Below are positions 7,054-14,684 of a stretch of DNA of 21,152 nucleotides, piece by piece. Each line of letters starts with the position of its first letter. The stretch's first letter is position 1. Made by a program: the position numbers and the translations under genes. The notes beneath the pieces are model-generated. The model was not told where the DNA came from. It saw only the letters and a program-made list of their open reading frames with translations, and did no database searches. The DNA is from SLJN01 sp964505385 (lineage in GTDB: Bacteria > Bacteroidota > Rhodothermia > Balneolales > Natronogracilivirgulaceae): NCBI GenBank assembly GCA_964505385.1, contig CAZDIA010000043.1:1-21152 (forward strand), read 5' to 3'.

Positions 7054-7997
7054 CTTACATTAGAAACCGCAATCCGAATATTTCGCTTAATCCCATCAAA
7101 CTTTGCCCGCTTTACCGCACTTTTTTTAAACAACCGGCGATATTCCTGCAAATCGAGTTCTTCCCAGTAATCAATATCTTTGTCAACCAGTTCCGGGCGG
7201 GCCATTAGACGTTCTTCGCTTCCCGGTTTCGCTTTTCGGTTCCACGGGCACACATCCTGGCAGATATCGCATCCATAAATCCAGTTGCCCATTTGCCGGT
7301 GGTATTCTTCGGGAATTTCTTTGCGCAGCTCTATAGTGAAGTAGGAGATACATTTACTGCCATCGACTTTATAAGGTTCATAAATCGCATCGGTCGGGCA
7401 GGCATCGATACATCTTGTACATGTGCCACAGTGATCAGTAGTGACTTCATCAAACTCAAGTTCCAGGTCTATGATCATTTCACCAATAAAAAACCAGGAG
7501 CCCAGTTGCTTGTTTAGAATATTGGTATTTTTGCCCATCCATCCGAGACCCGCCTGAACAGCCCAGGCTTTATCAAGTACCGGGGCTGAATCCACAAAAA
7601 CCCGGCCTTCCACATTACCGGCTTGTTCCCTGGTAAATTCAAAAAGCTGAAACAGTTTTTCTTTCATCACTTTATGATAATCATCACCAAGAGCATAATT
7701 GGAAATACGCGGATTATCCTCATTAGCGGCCTGTTTTTTGAATAAATCAGGTTGATTATAGCTGCACAACACGGAAACAACCGTTTTGGCACCGGGAACC
7801 AGAATGGTAGGATCCACACGCTTGTCAAAATGATTTTCCATCCATTTCATCTCCCCGTGCATGCCCTTTGCAAGCCACTCTTCCAATTGGCGCTCTTCAT
7901 CTTCGAGGCGGCGCGCACGCGCAAAACCACACGCTTCAAAACCGGCTTGATACGCAAATTGGCGAATGCTTTCAGTAAGTTGAGAGGTGTAAGTCAT
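7011..7997 (-). CDS. queG: Epoxyqueuosine reductase
   Basis: QueG carries out the last step of queuosine synthesis, the cobalamin-dependent reduction of epoxyqueuosine to queuosine in the wobble position of tRNAs. The 328-residue protein has the catalytic aspartate in VFVDSAPVLDKAWAVQAGLGWMGK (Asp136) and two 4Fe-4S motifs, CGTCTRCIDACP (Cys190, 193, 196, 200) and CDICQDVCPWN (Cys243, 246, 250), plus Cys216. The frame extends upstream to a TTG at 8039, but the ATG at 7997 gives the usual start MTYTSQLTESIRQFAYQAGF. It lacks the C-terminal HEAT-like extension of E. coli QueG, as in related short forms. The last 13 residues (SDKVIPTSSGQAP) and the stop are encoded by the right arm of the 49-bp inverted repeat. 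They are unlikely to be ancestral. Confidence 0.93.
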   Translation of the reverse strand: MTYTSQLTESIRQFAYQAGFEACGFARARRLEDEERQLEEWLAKGMHGEMKWMENHFDKRVDPTILVPGAKTVVSVLCSYNQPDLFKKQAANEDNPRISNYALGDDYHKVMKEKLFQLFEFTREQAGNVEGRVFVDSAPVLDKAWAVQAGLGWMGKNTNILNKQLGSWFFIGEMIIDLELEFDEVTTDHCGTCTRCIDACPTDAIYEPYKVDGSKCISYFTIELRKEIPEEYHRQMGNWIYGCDICQDVCPWNRKAKPGSEERLMARPELVDKDIDYWEELDLQEYRRLFKKSAVKRAKFDGIKRNIRIAVSNVRSDKVIPTSSGQAP

Positions 7998-8045
7998 AAA
8001 CTCGGGTTTGGAACAGAAAAGGAGGGGTATACCACTCAATCAATT

Positions 8046-8075
8046 CTTATAATTTAAATCCCATAACGCCATCAA
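8046..8075 (-). promoter_or_regulatory. Possible queG promoter overlapping a palindrome
   Basis: On the minus strand, TTGATG and TATAAG are 18 bp apart, about 49 bp before the queG ATG. The upstream box lies inside a perfect 14-bp palindrome, CATCAAATTTGATG (8070-8083), which could be a regulator site. Both readings are weak without comparison to relatives. Confidence 0.25.
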
Positions 8076-8165
8076 ATTTGATGTATGTATTAAAACTGAT
8101 CCAAACCTGGATAATTCTCTAAAATTTGAAATGAGCAAATGTCAATCAGATAAAACAATGACAAA

Positions 8166-8906
8166 CTATATTTCTGTTTTTTTGTCGAACTGGTCAGTTA
8201 GCAGGTCCTTCCAAAAATCCTCATCCGGTGTTTGAAAATCGTGCCACGGTTCAGCTTGCGGCCGGGCAGTAAACCACCTCGAATCCTTTTTGGTTGGGTG
8301 ATTAATCCGCAATGCGCTGGAAAACAAAGCCGGGTTGCCTTTTGTGCTGCCGCCATATTTATGATCTCCCCAAAGCGGACATCCGATCCGGGCAAACTGC
8401 ACCCGAATCTGATGCGGACGACCGGTTTCAGGCAGTACGGCAACAAGCGTACCTGACTCTTTTTGATCTATGATCCTGTACCATAATGTGGCCTCTCTGG
8501 TATTTTTACCTGCTTTGGAATGTGCGGTCACAATGTTGGTTTTGCGATTCTTCTTAAGATGATGCTCAAGCCGGCCTTCGGCTGATGCCGGGGATTTTTG
8601 AAGAACTGCAAGATAAAACTTATCAACCTGATGGTTCCTGAATTGTTCATTCAGCCGCGAAGCTGCTTTTGACGTTTTCGCGAATATCATCACACCGCCA
8701 ACCGGCCGGTCAAGCCGGTGAATCAAAGCAAGATATACGTTCCCGGGTTTGTTCTTTTCCGTTTTGAGCCACTGTTTCAGAATGGTCAGGAGATCCTCAG
8801 AGCCCGATTCATCTTCCTGCACGGGAATACCGACAGGCTTACTGATCACCAGTAAATGATTGTCTTCATAAACTATGGAAACCGGCCCATGAGGAGTTGT
8901 GATCAT
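8166..8906 (-). CDS. RluA-family RNA pseudouridine synthase
   Basis: This enzyme isomerises uridine to pseudouridine in rRNA or tRNA. The catalytic aspartate lies in the family motif HRLDRPVGG (Asp66 from the start used here). VYEDNHLLVISKPVGIPVQ marks the N-terminal strand of the domain, and PETGRPHQIRVQFARIGCPLWGDHKYGG is the conserved RluA C-terminal motif. No S4 domain precedes the catalytic domain, so it resembles the short RluA/RluC-like enzymes of Bacteroidota; the target uridine cannot be told. An in-frame ATG at 8960 would add 18 residues (MRLADYHYLPGSFLCSAF) and start six bases after the lon stop. The inner ATG gives the usual short N-terminus, but coupling to lon makes the longer form possible. 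It is probably co-transcribed with lon. Confidence 0.85.
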   Translation of the reverse strand: MITTPHGPVSIVYEDNHLLVISKPVGIPVQEDESGSEDLLTILKQWLKTEKNKPGNVYLALIHRLDRPVGGVMIFAKTSKAASRLNEQFRNHQVDKFYLAVLQKSPASAEGRLEHHLKKNRKTNIVTAHSKAGKNTREATLWYRIIDQKESGTLVAVLPETGRPHQIRVQFARIGCPLWGDHKYGGSTKGNPALFSSALRINHPTKKDSRWFTARPQAEPWHDFQTPDEDFWKDLLTDQFDKKTEI

Positions 8907-8966
8907 AAAAGCAGAACATAAGAATGAGCCCGGCAGATAGTGATAATCTGCCAGGCGCATGGATGA

Positions 8967-11498
8967 TCAATTTACCTTTTCCTTTTGATCGCTTACAGCT
9001 TCTTCAACCTTGCCGTTGGATGGTGAAGAATCCTTTCGGGATTTAAATTTTTCATTAGGACTTTGCACCGGCTTGTCATCCAGTACTTTATTGAGCAATG
9101 GCTCCATACGCTCAATGTAAGAGAAGTCTAGTCCTTCAATGACATCCGGCTCAATTTCGGCTACATCTTTTTTGTTTTTACCCGGCAGGATAACCTGTTT
9201 TATACCAGCCCTTTTAGCTGCCAAAACCTTCTCCTTAATTCCGCCGACCGGCAATACAGAACCACGCAGAGTGATTTCACCGGTCATCGCTACCGTGCTT
9301 TTAACCCTGCGTTGCGTATAAATCGAAGCTACCGCCGCAAGCAAGGCTAAGCCGGCTGATGGCCCGTCTTTCGGGATTGCGCCCGCCGGAACGTGAATGT
9401 GCAAATCCCATTCGGAAAATGCTGAGTAAGGAATATCATATTCTTCTGATCTGGACTTAAGATAAGCCATTGCCAGCATAGCGGACTCCTTCATCACATT
9501 ACCCAGCTGACCGGTAATGTTAACCTTACCGCTCCCTTTGGAGACACTCGCCTCCACAAACAGGATATCCCCGCCGTATGGCGTCCAGGCAAGGCCGGTA
9601 GCCACACCGGGTACGGTGGTTCGTTCTGCTACTTCAGAAAAGTATTTTTGTTTTCCGAGATATTCCTGTACATCATCAATGCCGATGGATTCAGACTCAA
9701 TCTCCTCGGTGGCGATTTTAGTGGCGACTCCGCGAGCTATGGTTGCCAGTTCGCGTTCAAGATTTCGCACGCCGGATTCCCGTGTATGTTCATCAATCGT
9801 CTTCACGATTGCTTTTTCACTGATGCGGAACTGGTTTTTCTGAAGTCCGTTTTCTTCCACTACCTTTGGCACAAGATATTTCTTGGCGATTTCAGTTTTT
9901 TCCTCAAGGGTATATCCACTAAGATTAATCAACTCCATCCGGTCGCGAAGGGCCGGCGGGATGGTATCAAGATTGTTTGCGGTGGCAATAAAAAGAACCT
10001 TGGAAAGATCATATTCCAGTTCCAGATAATTGTCGTAGAAAGTGTGGTTTTGTTCCGGATCCAATACTTCGAGCAGGGCGGAAGTCGGATCACCGCGGAA
10101 ATCAGCACCCACTTTATCGATCTCATCAAGCATAAGCAGCGGATTACTGGTACCAGCTTTTTTGATGCTTTGGATGATCCGGCCCGGCAGCGCTCCGATA
10201 TATGTTCGGCGGTGGCCGCGAATTTCCGCTTCATCCCGCAAGCCGCCAAGACTGAACCGGTTGAATTCACGATTCATTGCGCGGGCAATGGATCGGCCAA
10301 GTGATGTTTTCCCCACGCCGGGAGGACCGTAAAAGCAAAGGATCGGCGCCTTCATATCTTTTTTAAGCTTCAATACCGCCAGATATTCAATAATGCGCTT
10401 TTTGACCTTCTCAAGGCCATAGTGATCCTCATCCAGAATTTTCCTTGCGTTTTTGAGATCCAGTTTATCTTCTGAATAGTGATTCCAGGGCAGATCCAAC
10501 AGCCACTCTACGTAATTGTGGATGATGCCGTAGTTAGGAGCGTTGGTCGGGGTTCGTTCCAGACGTTGTAATTCTTTCTCCAACACCGGTTTTACGTGCT
10601 CCGGAAGGTTATCATCCTTTTCTTTCGCCTTCTCTTTGAGTTTATTCACTTCCTCCTGTTCACTGCCTTCGCCAAGCTCTTCTTGTATAGCTTTAAGCTG
10701 CTGGCGCAGGTAGAAGTCCCGCTGCTGCTGGTCAATATCCGACTTAACTTTGGATTGAATCTCCTCACTAAGATTAAGCACCTGCAACTCTTTTCGCAGA
10801 TACTCCATAATTTTCTCCATTTTCTCGGAGAAAACTTTCATTTCAAGAAGCTGCTGTTTTTCCTCAAGGTTTATATTCAGGTTGGAGGAGATAAAATTGA
10901 GCAGGAAATTCGGGCTGGATATGTTATTGATCGCTGTGCCTGCTTCTGACGGGATATTCGGGGATTGATCCACAATCTGGGAGGCAGTTTCTTTAATTGA
11001 GCGAAGCGCCGCATCGAGTTCCACACCAGACTTATCCTGCTCGTATTCGTAAGGTTTTACTTTGGCACGAAAAAACGGATCCTTCTGAGTAAATTTCTCG
11101 ATTTGAAATACCGATTTTCCCTGGATAACAATGCTTTTGCTGCCATCCGGCATTTTGATGAGCTTCAGAATCTGAGCTACAGTTCCAACTTCATAAAGTT
11201 CATCAGGGGAAGGGTCTTCCTGATCCTTCTTTTTCTGGGATACAATGCCGATCGTTTTGTCATTCTCATACGCCTCTTTTACAAGTGAAAGTGAGCGATC
11301 GCGCCCTACAGTTATAGGAATGACTACGCCGGGGAATAATACGGTATTTTTGAGGGGTAGAATCGGAAGTTCGTCCGGAATTTCAGACTCCGTCATTTGT
11401 TTTTCTTCTTCTTCCGACAAAAGAGGGATCGCCTGTTCAAAATCTTCCAGTTCTTCGCTGCCAAAATTACGTGGTGTAATGGTTGTGAAATTTTTCAT
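8967..11498 (-). CDS. lon: ATP-dependent Lon protease
   Basis: Lon is the cytosolic AAA+ serine-lysine protease that degrades misfolded and short-lived regulatory proteins as a hexamer. Domains in order: a charged leader (1-43), the LON substrate-binding domain from LPILPLKNTVLFPGVVIPITVGR (about 44), a coiled-coil stretch (about 215-315), the AAA+ module with Walker A GPPGVGKT (391-398) and Walker B LLMLDEID (454-461), then the protease domain with catalytic Ser714 in PKDGPSAG and Lys757 in GGIKEKVLAAKRAG. At 843 residues it is slightly long, owing to the leader and a hydrophilic tail after about 808. The start ATG is clear. The 287-bp upstream spacer shows no CIRCE element and no convincing heat-shock promoter. 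The RluA-type gene follows closely and is likely in the same transcript. Confidence 0.97.
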   Translation of the reverse strand: MKNFTTITPRNFGSEELEDFEQAIPLLSEEEEKQMTESEIPDELPILPLKNTVLFPGVVIPITVGRDRSLSLVKEAYENDKTIGIVSQKKKDQEDPSPDELYEVGTVAQILKLIKMPDGSKSIVIQGKSVFQIEKFTQKDPFFRAKVKPYEYEQDKSGVELDAALRSIKETASQIVDQSPNIPSEAGTAINNISSPNFLLNFISSNLNINLEEKQQLLEMKVFSEKMEKIMEYLRKELQVLNLSEEIQSKVKSDIDQQQRDFYLRQQLKAIQEELGEGSEQEEVNKLKEKAKEKDDNLPEHVKPVLEKELQRLERTPTNAPNYGIIHNYVEWLLDLPWNHYSEDKLDLKNARKILDEDHYGLEKVKKRIIEYLAVLKLKKDMKAPILCFYGPPGVGKTSLGRSIARAMNREFNRFSLGGLRDEAEIRGHRRTYIGALPGRIIQSIKKAGTSNPLLMLDEIDKVGADFRGDPTSALLEVLDPEQNHTFYDNYLELEYDLSKVLFIATANNLDTIPPALRDRMELINLSGYTLEEKTEIAKKYLVPKVVEENGLQKNQFRISEKAIVKTIDEHTRESGVRNLERELATIARGVATKIATEEIESESIGIDDVQEYLGKQKYFSEVAERTTVPGVATGLAWTPYGGDILFVEASVSKGSGKVNITGQLGNVMKESAMLAMAYLKSRSEEYDIPYSAFSEWDLHIHVPAGAIPKDGPSAGLALLAAVASIYTQRRVKSTVAMTGEITLRGSVLPVGGIKEKVLAAKRAGIKQVILPGKNKKDVAEIEPDVIEGLDFSYIERMEPLLNKVLDDKPVQSPNEKFKSRKDSSPSNGKVEEAVSDQKEKVN

Positions 11499-11785
11499 GA
11501 TCTAATTTCTAAGCTGATTTTAGTTTCTTGCTAAACTTTTTAATTAATATTCCGGAATACTGTTTTCTGTAAACTTTCTGGGTTCGTATCGGTTCAACTT
11601 TTGGTGTGATAGTGACAAACTGCGGGCCGGAATTCCAATTACTAACATATCGTCATACCATCCTGCTGAATTGACATGTATAGTCATTATGCTTTCATTA
11701 CATAATTGAATACAGGACAATTTTGTTACCGGTAAATTTCTGGTCGCCAATAGAATCAAAAAATTACCAAGAACCGAATTTTAAC

Positions 11786-13273
11786 TTAAAAACGTATTGT
11801 CAGATTGCCGGCGCCTACTTCCTGGACTGTCCAGTCACCGTTGTCGGTAGTTTCAAGTCGCGTTTCAACTCCAAGATTAATCACATCGAAATCAAAGCCA
11901 AAGCCGAGACTGTAAGAAGGTCTGAATTCAGGATCCATTAAAAGCGATGCTCTGAGAGGCATGAGGCCAAATAGGCTTGCCTCGGATGAAATCCGGTTGT
12001 ACCAGCCTTTATCAAAAAAATGTACGGGATTTATTTGATAACTGGTGTCCAGGCCGACCATGAAATTATTATAGTGATAAGATCCCGCCAGATGCATGGC
12101 AGTAGGCAGTTGTGTCCATTGGTCTGTTTCGGTTTGATCAAGCTTCTCATTAAAATCCGAGGCGATCTCACGTTCACCGGAACTTAAAAATTTACTAAAC
12201 TCACCTGCCTTGCCTGAAAAACGCGGAGGAGTGGATACCGGGGTGCTGCTTTGAAGTTGTGTGCGTTCAATCTTGTAATTATTCAAGTTGTCATTGTGCC
12301 GGACAGCCCCTATATCCGTGATCGCGAAGCTGAACCTGATATTTTTTTCAAGGGATCCCTGCCTGCCCGGCACAAGTGCGGTGTCGTCGTCAAGGGCGAT
12401 AATCCAGGTTATTCCGGCATCAACTCCTGCACCGGCGCCGGTTGGTTCGCTCAATGAAAAGCGTCCGGTATTTGCATCCATAGCTTCACTCATATTCCCG
12501 TTTTGAGCAGTTGTCTGTCGTAATACTTCATGCAGATCACCATTTGCAGTGGCAGAAACTTGCTTATGATGCTCCCATCTCCCGCTGATATCCTCTGAGT
12601 ATTCGCTGCGATAATGTCCGTCGAAGTGCATTCCGGAAACCAGAAACTTCGGATTAAGGCCGAGATAAACAGTGTTAAGTCCGCTACGCCATCCTGAAAC
12701 CATTTCGAGTGGAGTAGCAAATCCGAAATTCATCTCATAAAGGGTGGTCAGCCTCTGTCGGACATCATGCGATTTGATATTATCGCTGTTACCTACTTCC
12801 TGATCTACACTTTGATAAGAAGTGTTATAGCTTCTTTTTCGCAAACTCAGACCCCATGATATATTGGAGGTGCGGTTGGTATAAGCGGCTAAAGTTGCAT
12901 CATAATAATTGAAATTATATTGATTGTAACTTTCAACAGTAGTTAATGTGGGTTGTGACAGCAGGTTATCACTTGTATCAATCACAAACCAGTCATCATA
13001 AATCGAGGTAAAATTTTCAGGAAACTCCGATAACAGGTAGCCACTGTTTGACCCTGCAGCAAAACCGCCCAACATTATCTGATGAGATTGTTGGTGAGTG
13101 GGTGCGGCTATGTTAGCGGGATTTAAGGGTATCGCTGCCGGTCCGCTGACAATAGAAGGGCTGGTAAAGCGGGTATCAGGAATTTGAGACGTGGATTGTC
13201 CTTGTGCTTTATGTACAACTGGAAAAGCAACGAAGCAGAAAACGGCAAGTAATACAGTAAGCAAATATTTCAA
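11786..13273 (-). CDS. Probable outer-membrane beta-barrel protein, DUF5723-like
   Basis: A hydrophobic export signal (KYLLTVLLAVFCFVAFPVVHKAQGQ) is followed by about 470 residues rich in alternating aromatic and small residues, ending in phenylalanine (NLTIRF), as in outer-membrane barrels. Phrases such as GAGAGVDAGITWIIALDDD and RFSFAITDIGAVRHNDN resemble DUF5723 proteins of Bacteroidota, whose function is unknown. The only ATG (13426) would place 51 Arg/Cys/Asn-rich residues before the signal peptide, which is implausible. A TTG at 13273 puts the signal at the very N-terminus and is used here, giving 495 residues. The gene is divergent from the site-2 protease gene, so the two may share a control region. 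Family assignment is by pattern only. Confidence 0.65.
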   Translation of the reverse strand: MKYLLTVLLAVFCFVAFPVVHKAQGQSTSQIPDTRFTSPSIVSGPAAIPLNPANIAAPTHQQSHQIMLGGFAAGSNSGYLLSEFPENFTSIYDDWFVIDTSDNLLSQPTLTTVESYNQYNFNYYDATLAAYTNRTSNISWGLSLRKRSYNTSYQSVDQEVGNSDNIKSHDVRQRLTTLYEMNFGFATPLEMVSGWRSGLNTVYLGLNPKFLVSGMHFDGHYRSEYSEDISGRWEHHKQVSATANGDLHEVLRQTTAQNGNMSEAMDANTGRFSLSEPTGAGAGVDAGITWIIALDDDTALVPGRQGSLEKNIRFSFAITDIGAVRHNDNLNNYKIERTQLQSSTPVSTPPRFSGKAGEFSKFLSSGEREIASDFNEKLDQTETDQWTQLPTAMHLAGSYHYNNFMVGLDTSYQINPVHFFDKGWYNRISSEASLFGLMPLRASLLMDPEFRPSYSLGFGFDFDVINLGVETRLETTDNGDWTVQEVGAGNLTIRF

Positions 13274-13525
13274 TGTGGCAAAAAAGCAGTTGTAGATTCG
13301 AGTGCGCTGGTTGGAATATAAGCAGAAACACCTGGAAATAATTGCAGTAAATCGGTTACCCTGACTTGTGACAGAACGGCAGATATTCCGGTAATGTTGT
13401 CGTAGTTTTTTTTGGTTGATACCCATTTGGAAAAGCAGACTTGTAAAGTATTTTGATACTAAAGTTAATAAATTCTCATGGGTGCGAATCCGTTAACTTA
13501 ATTTATTGTCCAACGCAAGTGAATT

Positions 13526-14653
13526 ATGATAAGTAAGCAAAGTATTCCGCTTTTTCAGTATCGGGGAATTCCGGTAGGATTAGATTACACCTGGTTTATC
13601 ATTTTTATACTGGTAGTGACCAGTCTTGGCGGTTTTTTCTTTCCCGAACACTATCCCGATGTGCCTGTACTATTGCGATGGGTTTACAGTTTAATTGCAG
13701 CTTTTCTGTTTTTCTCCTCAATATTATTACATGAAATGGCTCATGCTGTGGTTGCCCAGAAATGGGGAGTGCAAATCATTCGAATAGTATTGTTCATTTT
13801 CGGGGGAGTGGCTCAGATGGCAAAAGAGCCCGAAAATGCAAAATCTGAATTTCAGATAGCCGTAGCCGGTCCGGTAATGAGTGCGTTGATTGGTGGTATA
13901 ATGCTGTTTATAGCATGGTCGATGGAACCGTTGATGGATGAGGGATTGCATGGGGTTGTCTGGTACATCGGTTATATCAATATCATATTGGTTATTTTTA
14001 ATATGGTTCCCGGATTTCCGCTGGATGGCGGCCGAATACTGAGAGCACTCATCTGGCATAGAACAGGTAACCTGCGGAAGGCTACCAGAGTAGTAAGCAA
14101 CATCGGTACCGGATTTGCCTTTTTTCTGATATTTATGGGCGTTCTCGGAATACTTGGCGGCATTTTCATTGCAGGACTATTTTGGATTTTTATCGGGATG
14201 TTTCTCTATCAATCTGCAAAGAGTGGTTATCAGATGGTGGCTTTGCGCGAGGGATTATCGCGTATACCGGTTCGCAATGTTATGACTCAAAACCCTCAAA
14301 CGATCCCTAAAGATATAAACCTGAATAGCCTTGTGAATGATTACTTTTTTAAAGGAAGATATTCCTCATTTCCCGTAGTTGAGGGTGAAAAGCTTGTTGG
14401 AATGGTGGAGATCAACGATGTGAAAAGAGTGCCGCAGGATCGATGGGATACTACAAGGGTAGAGGAGATTATGAGTCCGTGGGAAGATGTGAAAACTATT
14501 ACTCCGGACATGGACACCTTCGAGGTATTGATGCATATGATTGACGATGAAACCGGGAGGCTGCCGGTCGTAGCAAACGGAAAAATAGAGGGGATCATTT
14601 CCAGAAAGGACATCATGAATTTTGTGCAACTACGTGAAGAGCTTCAGGGTTAA
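13526..14653 (+). CDS. Site-2 protease family M50 metalloprotease with two CBS domains
   Basis: This is an intramembrane zinc protease of the Rip3/SpoIVFB-like group, which cleaves membrane-anchored substrates such as anti-sigma factors within the bilayer. The zinc motif HEMAH is at 69-73 in a membrane helix, and the third ligand lies in NMVPGFPLDGGRIL (Asp167). About six hydrophobic segments fill residues 18-232. Two cytosolic CBS domains follow, about 250-303 (VMTQNPQTIP, FPVVEGEKLVGMVEINDV) and 313-370 (IMSPWEDVKTI, LPVVANGKIEGIISRKDIM), a module that in other proteins binds adenine nucleotides and could gate the protease. At 375 residues it is complete. No sigma/anti-sigma pair is nearby, so the substrate is unknown. 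It converges on pcrA with only 31 bp between them. Confidence 0.92.
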   Translation: MISKQSIPLFQYRGIPVGLDYTWFIIFILVVTSLGGFFFPEHYPDVPVLLRWVYSLIAAFLFFSSILLHEMAHAVVAQKWGVQIIRIVLFIFGGVAQMAKEPENAKSEFQIAVAGPVMSALIGGIMLFIAWSMEPLMDEGLHGVVWYIGYINIILVIFNMVPGFPLDGGRILRALIWHRTGNLRKATRVVSNIGTGFAFFLIFMGVLGILGGIFIAGLFWIFIGMFLYQSAKSGYQMVALREGLSRIPVRNVMTQNPQTIPKDINLNSLVNDYFFKGRYSSFPVVEGEKLVGMVEINDVKRVPQDRWDTTRVEEIMSPWEDVKTITPDMDTFEVLMHMIDDETGRLPVVANGKIEGIISRKDIMNFVQLREELQG

Positions 14654-14684
14654 AGAGTAGCATTCCGGATCAGCTTGATTCTGA

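Noticed and set aside
8070..8083. Perfect 14-bp palindrome CATCAAATTTGATG, considered as a defined transcription-factor operator.
   Set aside because: No regulator gene is nearby and no known operator matches; it is only mentioned with the weak queG promoter.
11544..11687. A 47-residue minus-strand frame (MTIHVNSAGWYDDMLVIGI...) in the spacer between the outer-membrane protein gene and lon.
   Set aside because: No family recognised, no ribosome site, and a length expected by chance in a 287-bp spacer. It could be a real small gene, but nothing in the sequence supports it.
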